Below, one piece after another: positions 58,865 through 64,000 of a stretch of DNA of 64,000 nucleotides. Positions within the stretch are counted from its first letter, which is position 1. Each line of letters starts with the position of its first letter. Source of the DNA: Enterenecus faecium (lineage in GTDB: Bacteria; Bacillota; Clostridia; Oscillospirales; Oscillospiraceae); contig DVFO01000090.1 in NCBI GenBank assembly GCA_018713215.1, positions 22,791 through 86,790 of the forward strand. The letters run 5' to 3'. The notes under the pieces are model-generated. The model did no database searches, was not told the origin of the DNA, and saw only the letters and a program-made list of their open reading frames with translations. A program made the position numbers and the translations under genes.

Positions 58865-59014
58865 TCCCTCCTCAAAGTTCGTTTCAGTGGGGCATTTGAT
58901 CCCCTATGGTCCATGTTCCGATATCTTGGTCTGCGGTACGGCGATCCGGCGCACCCTGGCGCCCTCTTGTATTTCCCTCCCCTTCCAGATTGCACCACAT
59001 CCAAATTCAAGCTT

Positions 59015-59099
59015 ATCTTACGACCACACCCTTTTTGTGTCAACGGCTTTGTGCAATGTCCGTAATATTTCAAAAGTCCATCGTAATATTTTGTAAGTT
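59015..59099 (-). promoter_or_regulatory. GH97 promoter with phased repeats
   Basis: Minus-strand TTGACA (59043-59038), 17-nt spacer, TAAGAT (59020-59015). Upstream on the plus strand CGTAATAT occurs at 59061 and 59082 (21 bp apart) and TTGTAAGT at 59091 (10 bp further). The same layout precedes the GH20 gene. The 5' leader is about 145 nt. The 302 nt between the two glycosidase genes hold only this region and the GH20 terminator. Confidence 0.85.
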
Positions 59100-59115
59100 G
59101 TGCATATGCCTTCAC

Positions 59116-59155
59116 AAAAAAATGGAGCTCCAGCATTTAGCCGGAGCTCCATTTT
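59116..59155 (-). terminator. Intrinsic terminator of the GH20 gene
   Basis: 13-bp perfect stem AAAATGGAGCTCC (59119-59131) / GGAGCTCCATTTT (59143-59155); on the minus strand it ends in TTTTTTT. Confidence 0.92.
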
Positions 59156-59166
59156 GATTGATTATT

Positions 59167-60151
59167 TTAGCCGTTGCGGCGGCGCTTTTCCACCACAACT
59201 GCGCCCAGCAGCAGGCTGGCGGCAGCCAGAGTGGAGAGCACGTAGCCCATCATGTGGGCGTTATCCCCGGTCTGGGGCACCTTGTTCTCAGGCTTCTGAG
59301 TGGCCTCGGGAGCGCCACCGGCGGTGAGGCCGTTCATGGCATCTCTGAGGGCAGCCACAGCGGCATCCACGGTAGCCTGATCGTCCTCGGAGAGGCTGTT
59401 GTCAGCCATCACAGCCTGGGCATTGGCCAGGGCAGCGCGGAAAGCAGCCACGGACTCGGCGGTGTAGCCGTCCAGGTCGATGCTCTCAGCCTTGTTAATG
59501 AGGTCGTCCAGGATGGACTTGTCCGCCTTAAAGCGCTGGGCCAGAATGGCGTCCAGCAGGGCGTCGGCGGCTTCGTCTACCTTGGCCTGGTCATCCTCGG
59601 AAAGAGTCTGATCAGCCATGATTGCCTGAGCCCCCGTCAGAGCGTCCACCAGCTCCTGCCAGTGGGTCTCCACATACTTATCGGCATTCTCAACCATCTG
59701 GGTGGCACGGTTGACGAGTTCTTCCAGGACGGACTTGTCGGCCTTGAGGCGCTGAGCCAGGATGGCGTCCAGCAGAGCCTGAGCCACAGGCTTGATGTCG
59801 GAGTCCATGGCGTCGCCGTCAGCGGCCACCTCCTTGGCGGCAGCCAGAGCGTCCACCAGCTGCTGCCAGTTTGTCTCCACGTACTTGTCGGCGTTGGCCA
59901 TCATGTCCTCAGCCTTGGCGATGAGCTGGTTCAGCTCGGTCTTATCGCCCTGGGTCAGGCCCAGGCCCCAGATGCCAGTGAGCAGGTTGTCCCAAGCGGT
60001 GTTCACCTCAGCCTGGGTGGCGTTGGGGTTGTCCAGCACGTTCTTGGCCTCGGTGAGAGCCTTCTCAAAGGCGGCCTTGGCGGAGTCGGTGACGCCCTCC
60101 GTGGACAGGGTCACGGCATAGTCATAGGTCTTCTGCAGCAGGGTCTTGTCC
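59167..60151 (-). repeat. Shared FIVAR/sorting-signal module, copy 2 (four repeats)
   Basis: Paralogous to 54188-55013. It carries one additional repeat (SVLEELVNRATQMVENADKY) inserted between units two and three. Confidence 0.85.
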
Positions 60152-61848
60152 ACCTTAGAGGGGGCGGCGGGAGTTACAGCAGAAGCCTCGGGCAGCACGG
60201 TAGCGTCCATATCGCCAGTGGAAACGGAAATTCCAGCAGGGGCATCCAGCAGAGTAGCCTCCCAATCAGACAGACTGGCAGTGGCTCCATCCTGATTCCA
60301 GGTGCGCTCAGCCACGGCGTAGATCTTCTGTCTCACGGAGTAATCAGAACGCTGATAGGCACAGCTGGTGCCCTTGATGACGTCGGCACCGGTCTTACCA
60401 TAATTGTAGCCGTAGTCAGACCAAATGGCAAAGTTTCCGCCCAGCACCTTACCGACGCTGTCGGGGTAAGCATATCCATTGTCCCCCAGCTCAGCATTTG
60501 CGCTATCGCCAAAGATACCGGGATTCCAACCATACACCTTGCTCAGGTCAGCATTCCAATAGCTAGAGGCGCCGTATGCATAGTAGACATAAGTATAGAC
60601 GAAGTTCACCACATCGTAGCCAGCAGCCAGCAGGGCCTGAGCATTGGGAGAAGCGGGCACCCAGTACAGAATGATGATATCCTTGCTGACACCGGAATCC
60701 ACGCTCTTGACGGCATCGTTGAACATCCGAGTGGTCATACCTTTGCTGACGATGTAGTCGTTGAGGTCATTGACATAGTTGACAAACCGAGGGTCAGTGC
60801 TGTTCATGTGGGTACCATCTGCATAAGAGGCCTCGTCTGCGGCAATGTTGAAGCTGGTGCAGCCCTTGGAAGCAAAGTAGTCCACATACTTGGCCACCAG
60901 AGCCTGACCAAAGGCATAGGCGTCCTCGTTGGACAGGTCCAGAGTGATCTTACCAACCTTGGCATCATAGTCGGTGGCACTGGCACGATAGAACCAGCTA
61001 TTATTGATGCTATACACGCCACCGATGTGTCCGGGGCTGTCCAGAGTCGGAATGACCTGAACGCCGTACTGCTCAGCCTCGGCCAGGATTTCATTCATAT
61101 CGGACTCAGTCCAATAGCCATTGTCCGGCTTGCAGGTAGAAACATCATAGTCGGTGCCATTCACGGTCACGTTCATGTCGTCCAGGAAGAAGCGAGTGGC
61201 GTTATTGTTGGAGAAATCCAGGTACAGCACATTCATCTTATTCCAAGACAGCGTGTGGATGAAGGACTTCATCATGTCAACGCTGTAAAATACGCGTCCA
61301 GCATCCAGGTACAAAGAGCGCTCGGGAACGTCAGGATAGTCGGTGACGGTGCCAGCCATCACAGTGGTGCCGTTGGCAATCATGCTCTGAAGCACGGTAT
61401 GCAGTCCGTACAACACACCGATGGCAGAATTGGCAGTCACGGTGATGTTGTCGGAGGTGATGTCCAGAGCATAACCCTGGCTGTCCGTCACAGCATTTCC
61501 ATCCACCTTCACGACAATATCGCCGCTCTTGGCCATGGACTCATCGCCATAGACGATGGGCAGCACAGAATCACCAGGAATGCCCCGAGCGGCAAACTCA
61601 GAGTTGGCAGTCTGAACATAGGTAGCCAAATCCGTCCCGGTGGGATCACTGTCTGCAACGATAAAGAAGCGAGCCTCACTGGTCAGAGTAAAGCTGCCTT
61701 CTCCAGCCGTTGCGGACTGCACAGTAGGAACACTGGCGATGCCAGGCGCACTGTCCGTATCAGCAGCCGAACCACGCAGCGGCGAAATGCCTACCACCAT
61801 AGCGGCTGTCAGAACCAGTGCAAGGCCTTTTTTGATCCAATTTCTCAT
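59167..61848 (-). CDS. Sortase-anchored GH20 beta-hexosaminidase
   Basis: 893 residues from the ATG at 61848 (GGGAGGT 9 nt upstream). Signal peptide (LALVLTAAMVVGISPLRGSA). GH20b domain (~50-160), then the GH20 barrel: DYPDVPERSLYLDAGRVFYS, IPTLDSPGHIGGVYSIN, and FNIAADEASY with the catalytic Asp-Glu pair near residue 337 (AADE rather than GGDE). Four FIVAR-type repeats (~566-830), a short spacer, VPQTGD, a membrane helix and RRRNG. GH20 enzymes remove terminal GlcNAc/GalNAc or release lacto-N-biose from mucin-type glycans or milk sugars. Cell-wall display points to extracellular glycan use. Confidence 0.92.
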   Translation of the reverse strand: MRNWIKKGLALVLTAAMVVGISPLRGSAADTDSAPGIASVPTVQSATAGEGSFTLTSEARFFIVADSDPTGTDLATYVQTANSEFAARGIPGDSVLPIVYGDESMAKSGDIVVKVDGNAVTDSQGYALDITSDNITVTANSAIGVLYGLHTVLQSMIANGTTVMAGTVTDYPDVPERSLYLDAGRVFYSVDMMKSFIHTLSWNKMNVLYLDFSNNNATRFFLDDMNVTVNGTDYDVSTCKPDNGYWTESDMNEILAEAEQYGVQVIPTLDSPGHIGGVYSINNSWFYRASATDYDAKVGKITLDLSNEDAYAFGQALVAKYVDYFASKGCTSFNIAADEASYADGTHMNSTDPRFVNYVNDLNDYIVSKGMTTRMFNDAVKSVDSGVSKDIIILYWVPASPNAQALLAAGYDVVNFVYTYVYYAYGASSYWNADLSKVYGWNPGIFGDSANAELGDNGYAYPDSVGKVLGGNFAIWSDYGYNYGKTGADVIKGTSCAYQRSDYSVRQKIYAVAERTWNQDGATASLSDWEATLLDAPAGISVSTGDMDATVLPEASAVTPAAPSKVDKTLLQKTYDYAVTLSTEGVTDSAKAAFEKALTEAKNVLDNPNATQAEVNTAWDNLLTGIWGLGLTQGDKTELNQLIAKAEDMMANADKYVETNWQQLVDALAAAKEVAADGDAMDSDIKPVAQALLDAILAQRLKADKSVLEELVNRATQMVENADKYVETHWQELVDALTGAQAIMADQTLSEDDQAKVDEAADALLDAILAQRFKADKSILDDLINKAESIDLDGYTAESVAAFRAALANAQAVMADNSLSEDDQATVDAAVAALRDAMNGLTAGGAPEATQKPENKVPQTGDNAHMMGYVLSTLAAASLLLGAVVVEKRRRNG

Positions 61849-61891
61849 AATAAAGTACCTCCCTGCAATAAGTTGTTTGCTAATATCTACA

Positions 61892-61907
61892 CATGTCCTT
61901 GGACATG
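61892..61907. promoter_or_regulatory. Perfect 16-bp palindrome in the GH20 5' leader
   Basis: CATGTCC-TT-GGACATG lies 44 nt upstream of the start, within the transcribed leader. It could be an operator or an RNA hairpin. Confidence 0.45.
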
Positions 61908-62005
61908 AGAAAGCACAGTCCACGCAGTTGTGATGCAGCTGCAAGCGCCCCTGGAGGTATCCCGATGCCCTCTTTCCAGATCCCATGACATCCTAGTTCG
62001 AGTTT

Positions 62006-62090
62006 ATCTTACGACCATCCCCTGTTTGTGTCAACACTTTTGTGCAACATTTGTAATATTTTAAGAATAAATTGTAATATCTTGTAAGTT
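62006..62090 (-). promoter_or_regulatory. GH20 promoter with phased repeats
   Basis: Minus-strand TTGACA (62034-62029), 17-nt spacer, TAAGAT (62011-62006). Plus-strand TTGTAATAT at 62051 and 62072 (21 bp apart) and TTGTAAGTT at 62082 (10 bp further). Same order and spacing as upstream of the GH97 gene. Confidence 0.85.
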
Positions 62091-62276
62091 GCAGGTGATT
62101 CCATATGCCATCACACCGTACTATTTCATCTGTACAGTCATCCTTTTCCTGGTGAACATACTCTGAATTTAGCGGTTTTCTTTTGTAAATGGGGTGTAAA
62201 AATTTTAAGTTTGATTAAGGTAGCCTCGGTATACTGTCTCCCGTAACAGATTCCTGATGGAAAGGGGCATCCAGAG
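62091..62276 (+). other. Intergenic DNA before the VTC remnant
   Basis: A/T-rich. A TATACT (62230-62235) and the RBS-like GGAAAGGGG just before 62277 are the only recognisable signals. Confidence 0.4.
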
Positions 62277-62994
62277 ATGGCAGCACAGATGACATTCCAG
62301 CGCTATGAACTCAAATATCTGCTGAACCCTGCTCAAAAGCGGGCAGTGCTACAGGCCATGGAGGGACACATGGAGCTGGACCAATATGGCCGCGTGACCA
62401 TACGAAACATTTACTACGACACGGAAACGTTCCGTCTCATTCGCCGCTCTCTGGAGCGGCCCTGCTATAAGGAAAAGCTGCGGGTGCGCAGTTACCGCCA
62501 GGTCTCTCCAGAGGAGCCGGTGTTTGTAGAGCTGAAGAAAAAGTACAAATCCGTTGTCTACAAGCGGCGGCTGTCTCTTCCCGAGGGACTGGTCCGTCAG
62601 AGCCTGAGCCAGGATACCCCGCTTCCGGTGTCCTCGCAGATTGGCCATGAGATTGCGTATTTCCGCTCCTGCTATCACCCGCTGATTCCCACCGTCTTTC
62701 TCAGCTATCAACGGGAGGCGTTCTACGCGGTGGACGGTGGGGACTTCCGAGTCACCTTTGACGATCACATCCTGTACCGTCAGGACCAGCTCTCCCTGTG
62801 TAGTGAGGTCTATGGCACCCCCATCCTCTCCCCCGGTCAGACCCTCATGGAGATCAAAACCTCTGGGGGGATTCCCCTGTGAATGGTTCACGCCCTGACC
62901 CAGCACAACATCTTCAAAACATCGTTCTCCAAGTATGGGACGGCCTATCAACACATGACAAAACAACAGCAGTTAGGAGGACTCCGTTATGCCT
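62277..62994 (+). pseudogene. VTC-domain polyphosphate polymerase with in-frame stop
   Basis: The frame begins MAAQMTFQRYELKYLLNPAQ and shows VTC-fold residues: RNIYYDTETFRLIRRSLERP, KEKLRVRSYRQ, PVFVELKKKYKSVVYKRR and LMEIKTSGGIPL. At 62880 TGA stands where related proteins have the Trp of PLW. The frame continues after it with HALTQHNIFKTSFSKYGTAY, the normal family C-terminus, to a TGA at 62992. So the gene is one point mutation from intact; stop read-through or sequencing error are alternatives. VTC enzymes make or bind polyphosphate. Confidence 0.82.
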
Positions 62995-63270
62995 GATTTC
63001 TTTCGCGGTGTGTTTGACACCGATCTTACCCAAGTGATTTCCATCACTGATTTTTTGCTCTATGTGGGCGGAGCACTGGTGGCCGGGCTACTGCTGGCCC
63101 TGGCCTACATGGTGGGCACCCGGTACACCAAAAGCTTTGTGGCCACCCTGTCTCTGCTCCCCGCCGTGGTATGCGTCATCATCATGATGGTCAACGGCAA
63201 CATCGTCACGGGAGTGGCGGTGGCGGGCACCTTCAACCTGGTGCGCTTCCGCTCGGTACCCGGCTCCGCC
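62989..63270 (+). pseudogene. DUF4956 membrane protein, C-terminus lost
   Basis: It begins MPDFFRGVFDTDLTQVISIT, has helices FLLYVGGALVAGLLLALAYM and LSLLPAVVCVIIMMVNGNI, then AVAGTFNLVRFRSVPGSA, the conserved DUF4956 core. Directly after that the frame becomes unrelated sequence, and the neighbouring frame encodes a carbohydrate-binding protein. About the last 100 or more residues of the family are missing. DUF4956 genes usually follow VTC genes, as here. GTTAGGAGG precedes the ATG. Confidence 0.82.
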
Positions 63271-63271
63271 A

Positions 63272-63676
63272 AACGGGGCTGGCACCCTCACCATCACCTC
63301 TCAGGGGGGACACGGTGTGGTGTCCAAAGATGACTTGGTGGTCACCTGCGGTACCTACGAGATCAACGTCTCCAGCCACGGCCTGTCTGGCAAGGACAGT
63401 GTGGCCATTGCCAACGGTACCTTCACCCTCCAAACCGGGAAGGACGGCATTCAAAGCGACAATGAGGAAGACACCGAAAAGGGCTTTGTCTATCTGGGCG
63501 ATGGAAATTACACCATCACCGCCGACGGAGATGGTGTCAGTGCCAGCAGTTGGATGCAGATAGATGGTGGAACCTACACCATCACCTCTGGCGGCGGCAG
63601 CGCCAACGGGGAAGCTCATACCGACAGTATGCAGCCCGGCGGCGGTATGGGTGGCATGGGCGGACGCCGTCCGTAA
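63272..63676 (+). pseudogene. Carbohydrate-binding (Cthe_2159-like) domain protein, N-terminus lost
   Basis: In frame from 63272: NGAGTLTITSQGGHGVVSKD, DLVVTCGTYEINVSSHGLSG, KDSVAIANGTFTLQTGKDGI, FVYLGDGNYTITADGDGVSA, then TYTITSGGGSANG and a Gly/Met-rich end GGGMGGMGGRRP. These are the repeated beta-helix rungs of the calcium-dependent polysaccharide-binding family. Signal peptide and first rungs are absent; a GTG at 63317 exists but would start in mid-fold. It abuts the truncated DUF4956 gene at 63268-63272. Confidence 0.8.
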
Positions 63677-63720
63677 GTAGGAACATGGTAGAATAAGTAT
63701 CATATATTTGCATATAAAAA

Positions 63721-63791
63721 GGCATGGTTTGCAAATCTCTGGTCGAATGAAGTTGTAACACATCATTCGAAAAGGGATAGCAAACCATGCC
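63721..63791. promoter_or_regulatory. Two-tier inverted repeat covering a start codon
   Basis: Outer arms GGCATGGTTTGC (63721-63732) / GCAAACCATGCC (63780-63791); inner arms TCGAATGA (63743-63750) / TCATTCGA (63763-63770). The ATG at 63787 and its RBS-like GGGATAG lie in or next to the right arm. Confidence 0.7.
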
Positions 63792-63894
63792 TGATAAGCT
63801 TGTACGGTTTAATGAGTCTGCGCTAAAAGGTAAATCCCAAAATTGGTACATGGTAGTATTGAGGATATGCGGCACCCCGGAAGATTTTGTGTAA
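63787..63894 (+). pseudogene. Short unidentified reading frame, possibly a gene fragment
   Basis: 35 codons, MPDKLVRFNESALKGKSQNW then YMVVLRICGTPEDFV and TAA. The same frame stays open after the stop to the window end and still looks protein-like (ANFDKDENDVELG), so it may be the start of a decayed gene. No family recognised. The region from 63677 to 64000 contains otherwise only the hairpin before it and a 9-bp inverted repeat at the edge. Confidence 0.35.
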
Positions 63895-63975
63895 GCGAAT
63901 TTCGACAAGGATGAGAATGATGTCGAGCTGGGACAGCATTCGCCTGAAACCCCCTTGCTCACCTCTTTCCCGCGC

Positions 63976-64000
63976 CCTGCGGTGGTATGCGCACCGCAGG
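63976..64000. repeat. Inverted repeat at the window edge
   Basis: CCTGCGGTG (63976-63984) / CACCGCAGG (63992-64000), 7-nt loop. It may be a terminator stem or element end cut by the window. Confidence 0.4.

Noticed and set aside
54116..59065. 1649-codon open frame antisense to the GH97 gene
   Set aside because: It is the complement of a gene with strong third-position GC; the translation is His/Gly/Leu-rich without any fold motif, and the opposite strand has a complete multidomain protein.
59158..61908. 916-codon open frame antisense to GH20
   Set aside because: Same artefact as for GH97; no recognisable domain.
63582..63962. 126-codon minus-strand frame at the right end
   Set aside because: It crosses the hairpin and the carbohydrate-binding remnant; composition is not protein-like.
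1..64000. CRISPR arrays, tRNA or rRNA genes, intact insertion sequences
   Set aside because: No regularly spaced direct repeats, cloverleaf-like segments, rRNA sequence or transposase gene were found on reading both strands.

Overview
The window reads as a chromosomal segment of a spore-forming, high-GC (by eye close to 60 percent), strictly anaerobic Firmicute of the Oscillospiraceae type (Flavonifractor / Pseudoflavonifractor / Lawsonibacter-like). This is inferred from gene content. The sporulation block yabP-yabQ-divIC-S1 protein has Bacillus/Clostridium order. There are a superoxide reductase, radical-SAM moaA, ECF transporters, sortase-anchored glycosidases and clostridial regulators. 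No rRNA, tRNA, CRISPR array or intact insertion sequence was seen.

Layout. 1-9.7 kb: sporulation/division block, AI-2E-type membrane protein, tyrA with a back-to-back promoter to a thioesterase, TetR regulator, exonuclease, ArsC/Spx-like protein, EFR1 ferredoxin, and a four-gene padR-DUF2812-Cys-rich-nnrD operon whose genes all overlap by 4 nt. 9.7-13.5 kb: GntR-controlled ABC exporter operon. 13.6-15.3 kb: desulfoferrodoxin and cysteine desulfidase family protein. 15.4-23.7 kb: a cobalamin-riboswitch operon encoding a cell-wall protein with transcobalamin/intrinsic-factor-like parts, a DUF4430 lipoprotein and a complete ECF transporter. 23.9-25.2 kb: PHP phosphatase and CoA-binding protein. 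25.2-33.1 kb: a ten-gene molybdenum cofactor plus molybdate-uptake operon behind a probable Moco riboswitch. 33.2-39.9 kb: RidA, nitroreductase and four envelope/capsule genes. 40-44.8 kb: FAD-Rieske oxidoreductase, a sigma / anti-sigma / lipoprotein-serpin operon, and an XRE regulator fused to a superoxide-reductase-like domain. 44.9-54.1 kb: aroE, an enoate-reductase-type flavoenzyme, lysR, MFS, aroD and a TRAP transporter, which look like a catabolic system for quinate/shikimate-type hydroaromatic acids. 54.2-61.8 kb: two large sortase-anchored glycosidases (GH97 and GH20) with matching promoters and related C-terminal modules. 62.3-64 kb: decayed remains of a VTC / DUF4956 / carbohydrate-binding locus, then an unidentified small reading frame behind a hairpin.

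How the parts fit. The window describes a gut-type anaerobe that captures scarce cofactors (B12, molybdate), trims host or dietary glycans at its surface, protects surface proteins with a serpin, and probably uses plant-derived cyclohexane-carboxylic acids. The strongest candidates for under-described systems are the surface B12-capture/ECF locus, the lysR-centred hydroaromatic locus, and the shared promoter module of the two glycosidases. All functional statements come from reading motifs and gene order; no database search was run.
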